Part shown: in pieces, positions 24,578 to 34,100 of the stretch | Position numbering within the stretch: position 1 is the first letter of the stretch | Layout of the letters: every line of letters begins with the position of its first letter | Assembly: GCA_937951615.1 (NCBI GenBank) | Contig: CALFBH010000018.1 | Span: forward strand, 1-43,595 | Origin: an uncultured Saprospiraceae bacterium | GTDB taxonomy: Bacteria; Bacteroidota; Bacteroidia; Chitinophagales; Saprospiraceae | Length of the DNA: 43,595 bases | Reading direction: 5' to 3' | Notes under the pieces: generated by a model | Seen by the model: the letters and a program-made list of their open reading frames with translations, nothing else | Databases searched by the model: none | Told to the model about the DNA's origin: nothing | Position numbers and translations under genes: made by a program

Positions 24578-25861
24578 TCAAATAATCATCCCAGCCCCAA
24601 CGGTCTCATTAGTAGCCTCATCCACAAACAAAACACTTCCTGTGTTCCGGTTTTTGCGGTAGCTGTCCATAAAGAGCGGCTTGGTGGTACGAATGACGAT
24701 ACGCGCAATATCGTTCATGTTGATCTCTTTGTCATCTAGCTCGCGGTGCAGCGTATTGATGTTCATTTTGTAGCGAATGTCCTTGATGATACAACGGACA
24801 TCTTTGGTGGTGTGCAGCAGTGCATATTTGCCATTGAGTTGAAGTGGACGCTCATGAAACCAACAAATCATCACCTCCAAATCCTGCGAACTTTCGGGAA
24901 CATTATTCTCACGTACAATCATGTCGCCACGACTGATGTCTATATTATCTTCCAGCAACATAGTGACAGACATTGGCGGAAAAGCTTCTTCCAATTCCCC
25001 ATCGAATGTGTCAATTTTTTTGATGGTAGAAGTAAAACCAGAAGGCAAGACCATCACTTTATCTCCTTTTTTGAAAATACCACCTGCTATACGTCCGGCA
25101 TAGCCGCGATAGTCATGATAGTCATCACTATAAGGGCGAATGACATGCTGCACAGGCATCCGGCAATCAATAAAATTATGGTCGCTGCCGATGTGTACAT
25201 TCTCTAAGTAATACAAGAGAGTCGTCCCTTTATACCAGGGCATGTTTTCAGACTCATTCACGATATTATCGCCTTTCAAAGCACTAACTGGAACAAAGTG
25301 AATATCATTGATGTCCAGCTTTGCAGCGAAGCCCATAAATTCTTCCTGAATTTTCTCGTAGGCTTCCTCTTTATAATCCACCAAATCCATTTTGTTGATA
25401 CAAACAACAAGGTGTGGAATTTGCAGCAAAGAAGCGATAAAAGCATGACGGCGGGTTTGCTCGACAATGCCATTTCGCGCATCAATAAGAACAAGCGCGA
25501 GATTGGCTGTAGAAGCACCAGTCACCATATTTCGGGTGTACTGAATGTGTCCAGGTGTATCCGCAATAATGAATTTCCGTTTGGGCGTAGCAAAATAACG
25601 ATAAGCCACATCAATCGTAATGCCCTGTTCCCGCTCGGCACGTAGCCCATCGGTCAGCAAAGCCAGATTGACACCTTCTTCTCCACGTCGTTCACTAGTC
25701 GCTTTGATAGCATCATACTGATCTTGGAAAACAGATTTGGTATCATACAGCATACGCCCAATCAGGGTACTCTTGCCGTCATCAACACTACCTGCGGTCG
25801 TAAAACGCAACAGGCTCATTTTTTGATATTCTTCTAAGGATACGAAATTTTCCATGCTCAT
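24578..25861 (-). CDS. cysN: Sulfate adenylyltransferase subunit 1 (GTPase)
   Basis: This 427-residue translation-factor-like GTPase drives ATP sulfurylase (CysD) to make adenosine 5'-phosphosulfate. G-motifs are intact: GSVDDGKS (24-31), DTPGH (101-105), NKMD (156-159). The two beta-barrel domains follow to the C-terminus. There is no fused APS kinase; cysC is separate at 27379. It is downstream of cysD on the same strand but separated by about 580 bases holding a toxin-antitoxin remnant, so the original cysC-D-N operon has been interrupted. A second ATG two codons in (25855) could also be the start. Confidence 0.94.
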   Translation of the reverse strand: MSMENFVSLEEYQKMSLLRFTTAGSVDDGKSTLIGRMLYDTKSVFQDQYDAIKATSERRGEEGVNLALLTDGLRAEREQGITIDVAYRYFATPKRKFIIADTPGHIQYTRNMVTGASTANLALVLIDARNGIVEQTRRHAFIASLLQIPHLVVCINKMDLVDYKEEAYEKIQEEFMGFAAKLDINDIHFVPVSALKGDNIVNESENMPWYKGTTLLYYLENVHIGSDHNFIDCRMPVQHVIRPYSDDYHDYRGYAGRIAGGIFKKGDKVMVLPSGFTSTIKKIDTFDGELEEAFPPMSVTMLLEDNIDISRGDMIVRENNVPESSQDLEVMICWFHERPLQLNGKYALLHTTKDVRCIIKDIRYKMNINTLHRELDDKEINMNDIARIVIRTTKPLFMDSYRKNRNTGSVLFVDEATNETVGAGMII

Positions 25862-25906
25862 GGCTCGGATGTATTTTTGTCTTTGATTAATTTAAAATAA
25901 GAGGTT

Positions 25907-26117
25907 TTAGTATTTTAGTTTTTCTAGGTCTTGCCTGGAATCCCAGAATCGTAGAATTATAATTTTATCGGATGATTCTTCATAAATCAATAGCCTCTTT
26001 GATGCTATCATTGAGTTTAAAACTATATACTGTAGATTGATTTCTCTCATTCCAGTATGACAAAATAGCATCTTTATCTGCTTGAGCTATTTGCGCCCAT
26101 TCCACTTGTTTAGCCAT
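25907..26117 (-). pseudogene. Frameshifted ParE/RelE-type toxin
   Basis: The frame opens at the ATG at 26117 (MAKQVEWAQIAQADKDAILS, the ParE N-terminal helix hairpin) and stops after 45 codons at 25980. The family's C-terminal strands resume in another frame just before that stop (DKIIILRFWDSRQDLEKLKY, ending 25907). The total of 211 bases is about 80 short of the family's usual length of roughly 95 residues, so an internal deletion has removed the middle and shifted the frame. The toxin is dead. Its start overlaps the antitoxin gene by 31 bases, as in working pairs. Confidence 0.75.
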
Positions 26118-26332
26118 TCTTCTGTCTTTTTCATGACCTCTTCATGAGGAATCGTTTTGCCTTTTTTGACTTGCTGACGAGCCACATCAATCGCAGCCTT
26201 CTGTGCATCCGAAAGAATGTAAACATCATTATCATTCTCCTCAAGCATACTTATAAAAGTATCAAGTAAAGCTTCATCCTCTATATGCGGAATACGCTCT
26301 ATCAGTTTTTGCTTTTTTTCTATCGCTGTCAT
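26087..26332 (-). CDS. Antitoxin of a ParE/RelE-type module
   Basis: This 81-residue protein has an N-terminal helical region (MTAIEKKQKLIERIPHIEDE), a middle VYILSDAQKAAIDVARQQV and the end IPHEEVMKKTEEWLNKW. That is the form of addiction-module antitoxins that precede ParE/RelE toxins in Bacteroidota. The toxin gene begins inside its 3' end but is frameshifted, so only the antitoxin remains intact. It is inserted between cysD and cysN. Confidence 0.75.
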   Translation of the reverse strand: MTAIEKKQKLIERIPHIEDEALLDTFISMLEENDNDVYILSDAQKAAIDVARQQVKKGKTIPHEEVMKKTEEWLNKWNGRK

Positions 26333-26401
26333 AACCCTGTTTTTAATTAAAAATCAAAAGAGTTAATAAAGTTACAGGTTTTTAAAGAATAATGCTCGCC
26401 C

Positions 26402-26440
26402 CAACATCAACACGACAACACATCAACACCACAACACATT
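26402..26440. repeat. AACACATC-like repeat tract after cysD
   Basis: Imperfect CAACACATCAACACCACAAC words end four bases before the cysD stop codon (26445). In the sense of cysD they read GTTGTGGTGTTGATGTGTTG. The unit is close to the one at 20256-20311. Confidence 0.75.
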
Positions 26441-26444
26441 GTCC

Positions 26445-27347
26445 CTAGAAGTACCCCGCCTTCTTACGGTCTTCCATCGCCGTTTCAGAGCGTTTATCAT
26501 CTGCTCTTCCTCCACGTTCTGTGACGCGAGTTGTTGCGATTTCGCGAATAATATCTTCAACCGTTACAGCGTCTGAAAGCACTGCACCAGTGATTGGCAT
26601 ATCACCCAAAGTCCGGTAACGTACCACCATTTCTTTGATCTCTTCGCCTGGTTTCATATTCACATAGTCCGATTCTGCCAGAATAACACCATCGCGGATA
26701 AAACAGCGACGTTTGTGAGATAAGTACAGACTAGGCAATTGAATTTTTTCTAAAGCAATATACTGCCAGATATCTAATTCTGTCCAGTTACTAATAGGAA
26801 AAACACGGAAATGTTCGCCCATATTCTTTTTACCATTAAACAGATTCCACAATTCAGGACGCTGATTCTTTGGATCCCACTGACCAAACTCGTCACGGTG
26901 TGAAAAGAAACGCTCTTTCGCACGGGCCTTCTCCTCATCGCGTCTCGCACCACCCATTGCCGCATCAAATTTGTGTCGCTCTAGTGTATCCAGCAAAACA
27001 CCTGTTTGTAGTGAATTTCTACTGGCATTGAAGCCTTTTTCTTCTACGGCTGTTTTTTTATCAATGGCTTCCTGCACAGAACCGACAATCAGCTTGACGC
27101 CCAAGTCACGCACCATATTATCGCGATATTCCAATGCTTCTGGGAAGTTGTGTCCCGTATCAACATGTAATAATGGAAAAGGTATCTTAGCAGGAAAGAA
27201 GGCTTTACGTGCCAGGTGTGTCATCACGATGGAGTCCTTGCCTCCTGAAAACATGATAACCGGATTTTCAAATTGCGCTGCCACTTCACGGAGTATAAAT
27301 ATAGACTCTGACTCCAATTCTTTCAGGTGATTTATATGGTATTGCAT
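26445..27347 (-). CDS. cysD: Sulfate adenylyltransferase subunit 2
   Basis: This 300-residue ATP sulfurylase subunit of the PP-loop (adenosine-nucleotide alpha hydrolase) superfamily makes APS from ATP and sulfate with CysN. The PP-loop SGGKDS is at 34-39. The family's basic RRDEEKARAKERFFS and the C-terminal GRADDKRSE and MEDRKKAGYF are present. The length is normal. The gene follows cysC by 31 bases on the same strand. Confidence 0.95.
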   Translation of the reverse strand: MQYHINHLKELESESIFILREVAAQFENPVIMFSGGKDSIVMTHLARKAFFPAKIPFPLLHVDTGHNFPEALEYRDNMVRDLGVKLIVGSVQEAIDKKTAVEEKGFNASRNSLQTGVLLDTLERHKFDAAMGGARRDEEKARAKERFFSHRDEFGQWDPKNQRPELWNLFNGKKNMGEHFRVFPISNWTELDIWQYIALEKIQLPSLYLSHKRRCFIRDGVILAESDYVNMKPGEEIKEMVVRYRTLGDMPITGAVLSDAVTVEDIIREIATTRVTERGGRADDKRSETAMEDRKKAGYF

Positions 27348-27378
27348 TCAAACGTTTTGAGAATTTTGAATCGTGAAT

Positions 27379-27984
27379 TCAAAATTGAATATAAGGTAAT
27401 ATAAATTTGTAAATTTTATCCGCAGACTCTTGAATCGTCATCTGATCGGTTCTGATTTCCAAATCTGGGTTTTGAGGTGCTTCATAAGGGGAGTCAATAC
27501 CCGTAAAGTTCTTAATTTCTCCTTTTCGAGCTTTTTTATACAAGCCTTTCACATCACGCACCTCACATTCTTCTAAGGGTGCATTGATGAAAATTTCTAA
27601 AAAATGCTTTTCGCCAATAATTGACTTAGCATAATCTCGAATTTCTTTGGTCGGGCTGATAAAGCAGTTCAGGGTAATAATGCCGCAATTGACAAATAAT
27701 TTGCTAACCTCTGCTATTCGACGGATGTTTTCCTTGCGGTCACTTGCCGTAAAAGACAGGTTGTTATTCAATCCGCTGCGAATATTGTCACCATCCAGCA
27801 TTTGTGTCAGGTATCCTTCTTTGTGTAGTTGAGCTTCAAGGTATTGCCCAATGGTACTCTTCCCTGAACCCGACAAACCAGTCATCCAAAGTGCTTTTGC
27901 ATGTTGGTTGAGCATTCGCTCTTTTGCCTCTTTTTGCAAGAGCTGATCAAAGATCGGATAGATATTTTCTGTATAGTCTTTCAT
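27379..27984 (-). CDS. cysC: Adenylylsulfate (APS) kinase
   Basis: This 201-residue kinase phosphorylates APS to PAPS. The P-loop GLSGSGKST is at 36-44. DGDNIR(S)GL and FISPTKEIRDYAK are family signatures, and VRDVKGLYKKA lies late. I start at the ATG at 27984 (MKDYTENIY); the frame runs on to 28026 without adding a recognisable element. It is the first gene of the cysC-cysD unit. No PAPS reductase or sulfite reductase gene lies in the window, so PAPS may be meant for sulfotransferases rather than for cysteine synthesis. Confidence 0.93.
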   Translation of the reverse strand: MKDYTENIYPIFDQLLQKEAKERMLNQHAKALWMTGLSGSGKSTIGQYLEAQLHKEGYLTQMLDGDNIRSGLNNNLSFTASDRKENIRRIAEVSKLFVNCGIITLNCFISPTKEIRDYAKSIIGEKHFLEIFINAPLEECEVRDVKGLYKKARKGEIKNFTGIDSPYEAPQNPDLEIRTDQMTIQESADKIYKFILPYIQF

Positions 27985-28044
27985 TTCGAGGTGCAAAGGT
28001 AAGTAATTCAATACAATTTCAATCACAATATTAGAAACAACTTA

Positions 28045-28078
28045 TTTGCTGCAAAATTCCATTATTTTAATACCTTTG
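28045..28078 (+). promoter_or_regulatory. Candidate efp promoter
   Basis: TTTG at 28045-28048, 22 bases, then TACCTTTG at 28071-28078, an exact TAnnTTTG. The spacer is two bases longer than in the two best promoters of this window. It would give a leader of about 85 bases. Confidence 0.55.
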
Positions 28079-28168
28079 TGGCGAAAAAATACGTCAATTC
28101 AAGGCATTTTGTGTAAATTCACTCTAATGATGAGCAACAAAATGTCAGGTTTTTTATAAAAAACAAAC

Positions 28169-28738
28169 ATGGCAAATACATCAGATATACGTAATGGACT
28201 CTGCATCAATTTCAGTAATGACACTTATTCAATTGTATCGTTCCAACATGTAAAGCCGGGAAAAGGCAACGCTTTTGTGCGCACGAAATTGAAAAGTATG
28301 ACTACGGGGCGTGTTATTGACAATACATTTACCGCAGGGCATAAGATTGATGTGGTTCGGGTAGAACGCCGTAAGTATCAATACCTCTATAATGATGATG
28401 CAGGATATCACTTCATGGATGGTGAAACTTATGAGCAGATTAGCATCGAAGCGAAAATGATTGCCAATCCGGGATTACTGAAAGAAGGGGATAATGTAGA
28501 GATTCTTTTCCATGCGGAAAAAGAAATACCATTGACACTCGATATGCCTCAGTATGTCGAATTGAAAATAACTTATACCGAGCCAGGTGTACGTGGAGAC
28601 ACAGCATCTTCAAACGTGATGAAGCCTGCCACGGTGGAAACAGGTGCAGAAATCAAAGTCCCACTTTTCGTCAATGAAGGCGATATTATAAAAGTAGATA
28701 CTGCAAAAGCCGCTTACGTAGAGCGCGTCAAAAAATAA
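28169..28738 (+). CDS. efp: Translation elongation factor P
   Basis: This 189-residue factor relieves ribosomes stalled on polyproline. The three-domain beta layout is complete. The domain I tip loop is HVKPGKGNAF with K32 at the position that contacts the P-site; the usual text is PGKGGAF, so Asn replaces one Gly. The C-terminal OB domain ends VDTAKAAYVERV. No lysine-modifying enzyme genes (epmA, earP) are nearby. A short-word tract follows. Confidence 0.95.
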   Translation: MANTSDIRNGLCINFSNDTYSIVSFQHVKPGKGNAFVRTKLKSMTTGRVIDNTFTAGHKIDVVRVERRKYQYLYNDDAGYHFMDGETYEQISIEAKMIANPGLLKEGDNVEILFHAEKEIPLTLDMPQYVELKITYTEPGVRGDTASSNVMKPATVETGAEIKVPLFVNEGDIIKVDTAKAAYVERVKK

Positions 28739-28752
28739 AACACCTCTTTATT

Positions 28753-28850
28753 AATGATGAGCTATAGATGATAAACGGTGAATGCGGAATATTTTGCTAC
28801 GCAAAATGAGTAAAAAAATCATCGTTCATCATCCATCATTCATCGTTATT
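28753..28850. repeat. GATGA-word tract with inverted copy between efp and accB
   Basis: 28753-28787 has ATGATGAGCTATAGATGATA-like words, followed by a small perfect hairpin ATTTTGC-TAC-GCAAAAT (28791-28807). An opposite-strand block lies at 28819-28850 (TCATCGTTCATCATCCATCA and on). The two blocks could form a long imperfect stem. It may serve as the efp terminator. Confidence 0.6.
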
Positions 28851-28876
28851 TTGTTCAACATTCACACATCGAGAAC

Positions 28877-29413
28877 ATGGATTTCAAACAAATTCAAGAG
28901 TTAATCAAACTCGTCCAAAAAACGAATCTGACCGAATTTAAAATGGAAGATGGAGATTTCAAACTCTCTATTCGAACTGAAAAATTCGCAGAAAGTAAAA
29001 TTGCTGCTGCACAACAGGCACAACAACCTCAGGTCGTGTCTATGCCGACAATGACTGCCGCTCCTATGCAGGCTATGCCTGCTCCTGTTGCTGCTCCAGC
29101 TGCGGTTGCTGAACCTGCAATACCAGACCTCAAACCTCAGCCAGCAGCTCCAGCCGAAGATGATAGCAATTACATCTATATCAAATCTCCTATTGTAGGT
29201 ACGTTCTATCGTTCCTCTACTCCCGACAAACCGCCTTTCATCAAGGTCGGTGATACGGTTGATGAAAAATCTGTAGTCTGTATCGTTGAAGCTATGAAGT
29301 TATTCAACGAAATTGAAGCAGAGGTCAAAGGAAAAATTGTAAAAGTACTGCTCGAAGATGCCTCTCCGGTAGAATACGATCAGGCTTTATTTCTTGTTGA
29401 TCCTAACGGATAA
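28877..29413 (+). CDS. accB: Biotin carboxyl carrier protein of acetyl-CoA carboxylase
   Basis: This 178-residue carrier has an N-terminal helical region, an Ala/Pro-rich flexible linker (about 43-95) and a C-terminal biotinyl domain with the biotin-accepting K141 in VEAMKLF. It carries the carboxyl group for malonyl-CoA synthesis. It is followed by accC after 28 bases, the usual accBC pair. Confidence 0.95.
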   Translation: MDFKQIQELIKLVQKTNLTEFKMEDGDFKLSIRTEKFAESKIAAAQQAQQPQVVSMPTMTAAPMQAMPAPVAAPAAVAEPAIPDLKPQPAAPAEDDSNYIYIKSPIVGTFYRSSTPDKPPFIKVGDTVDEKSVVCIVEAMKLFNEIEAEVKGKIVKVLLEDASPVEYDQALFLVDPNG

Positions 29414-29441
29414 TGATTCACACCTGAGTTAATTGAAGACC

Positions 29442-30806
29442 ATGAAGTTATTCAAGAAAGTTCTTATTGCAAATCGCGGAGAGATTGCACTGCGCATTCT
29501 CCGTACCTGCAGAGAAATGGGTATCAAAACTGTTGCTGTATATTCTACTGCCGACCGGGAAAGCCTACACGTTCGTTTTGCAGATGAGGCTGTGTGCATT
29601 GGGCCAGCGTCCTCTGCCTTGTCTTACCTCAACATGCAGCACATCATGGCTGCCGTCGAGATTACGGATGCTGACGCTGTTCATCCAGGCTATGGTTTTT
29701 TGGCTGAAAACGCCGAATTTGCCGAATTGTGCAACGAATATGGTGTAAAATTTATCGGACCTACAGCGGACATGATTCGTAGTATGGGCGATAAAATCAC
29801 AGCCAAAGAAACCATGATAAAAGCAGGTGTCCCAGTCGTACCAGGCTCAGATGGCTTGCTGAAAGATGTAAAACACGGGCTCAAACTGGCCGAAGGAATC
29901 GGCTATCCCGTGATTCTAAAAGCCACTGCCGGTGGTGGTGGAAAAGGAATGCGTATCGTATGGAAGCCCGAGGAGTTTCAAAAAAGTTGGGATTCTGCAC
30001 GACAGGAAGCCGGGGCTTCTTTTGGCAACGATGGTATTTATATCGAAAAATTTATAGAAGAACCCCGTCACATAGAAATTCAAATTGCAGGTGACCAGCA
30101 TGGTCATGTCTGCCACCTTTCCGAACGGGATTGCTCCATTCAGCGTCGGCACCAGAAACTAGTAGAAGAAGCACCTTCGCCTTTTCTGGATGATGAATTG
30201 CGTAAAAAAATGGGTGATGCCGCCATCAAAGCAGGCAAATCCATTAATTATGAAGGCGTCGGAACGGTAGAATTTTTGGTGGATAAGCACAGAAACTTCT
30301 ACTTCATGGAAATGAATACCAGAATCCAGGTAGAACATACTGTGACAGAAGAAGTCATTGACTACGATTTAATCAAGGAGCAAATAAAAATTGCCTGCGG
30401 TTTTGAAATGTCTGGACTGAATTATTATCCGACGATGCACGCCATTGAATGCCGGATCAATGCGGAAGATCCTTATCGCGATTTCCGTCCCAGCCCTGGT
30501 AAAATCATTTCTTTTCACAGCTCAAAAGGCCATGGTGTGCGCGTAGATACGCATGTATACGCTGGCTATTCCATTCCGCCTTACTATGATTCCATGATTG
30601 CGAAAGTTATTTGTCGGGCGCAAACCCGCGAAGAATGCATTGCAAAAATGAAACGTGCGCTAGATGAGTTTATCATTGAGGGTGTGAAAACAACTGTTCC
30701 CTTTCATCAGAAGCTGATGCGAGATCCAGTCTTCATAAGCGGGGATTTCAATACCAGCTTTATAGATAATTTTGACCTGGGAGAAGAAGGGGAAGAGCTG
30801 GATTAA
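29442..30806 (+). CDS. accC: Biotin carboxylase of acetyl-CoA carboxylase
   Basis: This 454-residue ATP-grasp enzyme carboxylates the biotin of Acc[18 protein letters not shown] opens the N-terminal domain. The glycine-rich ATP loop is [14 protein letters not shown], with [34 protein letters not shown] and ECRINAEDP further on, all family hallmarks. The start at 29442 (MKLFKK) is preferred over an in-frame TTG three codons earlier. It ends at a cluster of hairpins shared with the convergent copper-oxidase gene. Confidence 0.96.
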   Translation: MKLFKKVLIANRGEIALRILRTCREMGIKTVAVYSTADRESLHVRFADEAVCIGPASSALSYLNMQHIMAAVEITDADAVHPGYGFLAENAEFAELCNEYGVKFIGPTADMIRSMGDKITAKETMIKAGVPVVPGSDGLLKDVKHGLKLAEGIGYPVILKATAGGGGKGMRIVWKPEEFQKSWDSARQEAGASFGNDGIYIEKFIEEPRHIEIQIAGDQHGHVCHLSERDCSIQRRHQKLVEEAPSPFLDDELRKKMGDAAIKAGKSINYEGVGTVEFLVDKHRNFYFMEMNTRIQVEHTVTEEVIDYDLIKEQIKIACGFEMSGLNYYPTMHAIECRINAEDPYRDFRPSPGKIISFHSSKGHGVRVDTHVYAGYSIPPYYDSMIAKVICRAQTREECIAKMKRALDEFIIEGVKTTVPFHQKLMRDPVFISGDFNTSFIDNFDLGEEGEELD

Positions 30807-30959
30807 AAGAGAAATGTATAAATAACGCCGAAGTATAGTACATCTTTTTGGTCGAATCAAAGCTGACACTTATGAAAACCGCCAGTGAATGGGCAGATGT
30901 CTGGCTACCTACGGTTTCGTGCAACATCGGCTTCATATACTGGGTGCTATGGCGTATAG

Positions 30960-31095
30960 CAATCAGAAAAAAACTGAACACTAAAATAAATTAGTGTTCA
31001 GTTGATTTTCTGATTGAAGTTGTTTGAAGGCATCACCTTTAAACAACTTCCACTCTAATCAGTCTTGTATTATTATTCCTAGTAAGACAAGACTG
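30960..31095. terminator. Three stacked hairpins between convergent genes
   Basis: First, a nested hairpin at 30960-31016: outer arms CAATCAGAAAA/TTTTCTGATTG and inner ACTGAACACTAA/TTAGTGTTCAGT. It has T-runs on both strands, best on minus. Second, GAAGTTGTTTGAAGG (31016-31030) with CCTTTAAACAACTTC (31036-31050). Third, CAGTCTTGT (31060-31068) with ACAAGACTG (31087-31095). The first is a convincing bidirectional terminator; the others may add to it. The preceding 30807-30959 shows no gene I accept. Confidence 0.8.
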
Positions 31096-31108
31096 GATTT
31101 CTAACAAA

Positions 31109-34100
31109 TCAATGATTTTTCATAATAACAAACTGCTGTGTAATTTCTCGATGGTTTTCAGGTCGAGTGTACATGATGTAATTGCCATTAGGAATCGATT
31201 TTAAATTAATCGTCTCCACATCCAAGTGATTTTTATCAAACTGACCATTGACCAAAACTTCACCTTGAAGAGAACTGATAAAATAATATATTTTTTCATC
31301 AGGGTAATTTGTCAAGTCTAACTTTATGTAATCCTGAGCAGGGTTAGGCGCCAGGATTATCGTTGCTGGTTTAGGTTCAAAACTAACCACTCTAATATTA
31401 GAAAAATCAATACTACCGTCAAGAAATTCAATTTTCACTTGATAATAATTTTCTCCAATAACAGGCTTATCGTGGATATAGTCGAAGATTGCAATTTCTT
31501 CGTCCGAAGTTGTTGTAACTCTTTCTAAGTCAATGAACTCCTCCATATTTTCATCATAGTGTTGAAAAGTATAGGCACTAACTTTATCAGATGAGTTGGT
31601 GACATGATACCATTCTAATGCTGTTTTTTGCCCAAAAAGAGGTGTTGCATTTAACGACCTTGCATCAATAGCAGTAGCACGTACATCAGTGCTGCCATTT
31701 ACAGGTACGAGTTCAAATTTTTGGTTATCATTGTTTTTGTTATAAGCCCACATAAGCGTCAAATTGTTAAAGCCCCCTCTAGTATCTAAAGCGTGGCTAA
31801 GGCAATGTGATGGCAAGAAATAGAAATTGGTTCCTTCCTTAAAAATCTTCCATTTTTGATGGTCTGAATTAGCACTCACCCAAGTCTTTGTGTTAGCATT
31901 ATTAAAACATTGTCCCGATTCAACTTCTAAGAATCTATCGGTGGAAGTGTTCTTTATGGTATGTATTCCGTCTCCAAGATGCTCAACCAGCCATACCTCT
32001 GTAGCTGTACCTGCATCAGCCATTTGTACATTAAAATCAATGGAACCTGGTGCTATAACATGCTGATTATTTGTTCTACTTTTTATGTTGTAAGAACCAT
32101 TTACTTGAAGGAAGCCATCTGTTGTACCACCTCCAGTAGCCGGTTTTACTTTAAAATGTTGATTTGCATTTCCTGTAGAGAAGCTCCAAAGAAGAACACT
32201 TTTGTTATTTCCATTACCATTGTCGATTCCGTGAGAAGGACATTTTACGGTTTGAAACATAAAATTATCACCCACCTTGGAAGCTTTCCATCTTTTAGAA
32301 TCATTATTGGCAGTTGAAGAAGAAAAAACATTGATTCCATTGTTGCAGGTAACATTTAAAGATGCTAAGTATCTATTGTTGCCTTGATTTTGCAAAGTAT
32401 ATACATTATCTCCCAAATGAACGATGTTCCATTTTTGGTCAGCAGTATTACTGTTGTCAACCATTCTAACATTATTATTATCAAAAGAAGGTGCAGCCAT
32501 ATGTTGTCCTGTTGGAGAAGATTCTATATAGTAAGCTCCATTCGCGATTAGTTGATTATTGGTCGGCGTTGCACCGGCAGGTTTTACTCTAAAACGTTGA
32601 TTGTTATTTCCTGAAGAAAAATCCCAAAGAAGAACACTTTTGTTAGTCCCATTACCATTGTCGATTCCGTGAGAAGAACAATTTACGGGTTGAAACAGAA
32701 AATCATCACCCACCTTGGAAGCTATCCATCTTTTAGAATTATCATCGGCATCTGCAGCAGAAAAAACATTGGTTCCATTTCCGCAGCCACCAGCAAAAGC
32801 TTCTAAGTATCTATTGTTGCCTTGATTTTGCAAAGTATATACATTATCTCCCAAATGAACGATGTCCCATTTTTGGTCAGCAGTATTACTGTTGTCAACC
32901 ATTCTAACATTATTATTATCAAAAGAAGGTGCGGCCATATACTGTCCTGTTGGAGAAGATTCTATATAGTAAGCTCCATTCGCAATTAGTTGATTGGTCG
33001 TTACTACGATACCACCAATTTTGATGGTTTTGGCCACACTTGGAACACCTGCACCATTTAATGCAAACAAATAATAATTTCCTGGTGGCAACCAGTCTCG
33101 ATTAGGAATAATAACGTTATAATTATTACCTCCAATCGCTTGGAAAGTAACAGGAATACGGCGTTGTTCAACATTAACCGAGTGGGTAACAGAACTCAAA
33201 CGCATCAAAACAAAATTATTGATAGCCTGGTTAGTATTCACGGTGATGTTACTGTTGTAATTTGCTGCATCTGGAGCAGTATTAATTACGGGTCTGGAAG
33301 CCAGTCCTCCAGAAGAATTATATAAGTAAGGTGGAGTATAAATTTGAGCATCAGGATGATTAACATCACAACCTCCACAAAGACCACCACCAGCTGACCA
33401 AACACGTCCGTCTTTCATTAAAATGGCAACACTATGATAGGTCCGTGGGTTAACCATATCAACAACTTGTCTCCAGTTTCCTGTATTAGGATTCCAAATT
33501 TCAGCAGCCAGATGTGCATCCAGGTCTGAAAACAATCGACTGGTAGGTAGTCCTCCTATAGCTAAGACTTCACCATTTGGTAGTACTACCGAATTATGAA
33601 GTGTACGAGCTTTATTCATATTTCCTACTTGTATAACTGTAGGGGTATTGCTATTAATATCAATAGTATAAGCTCTGTTGGAGGCAGGTAAACTACCTGT
33701 TTGACCAGGGTCTGTTCCGTATCGCTGCGCTCCTCCAGAAGTTAACACTTTACCTTTATCATACATTACTGCATTACCATTCATGGAATATGCGTCATTA
33801 CCACGATTACCAAGGTCGATAACGGCTCCTTGTCCATTTGTTTCTATGAGGTGCATGTTGGTACCTGGGCCAAGTTGAAATACTTTTCCTTCTGTACCTG
33901 CAAATATCCAAGCATGATTATCATCTCTGAAAATACCTTGTATGTCTGGAGCACCTTGTCTTATGGTGTTGTTTGAAGTGACATTAGCCAAGTTATTCCA
34001 ACCTCCCATTGGACTCCAAATTTCTGCGTTTTTATTAAATTGCCCTCCACTCCAAGAGCCACCAATAGCAAAAACTCGACCGTCATTTAATGTTACTGTC

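Noticed and set aside
30760-30981. Minus-strand frame of 73 codons after accC
   Set aside because: It overlaps the accC 3' end and the terminator hairpin and has no recognisable domain; it might be a dispersed-repeat remnant.
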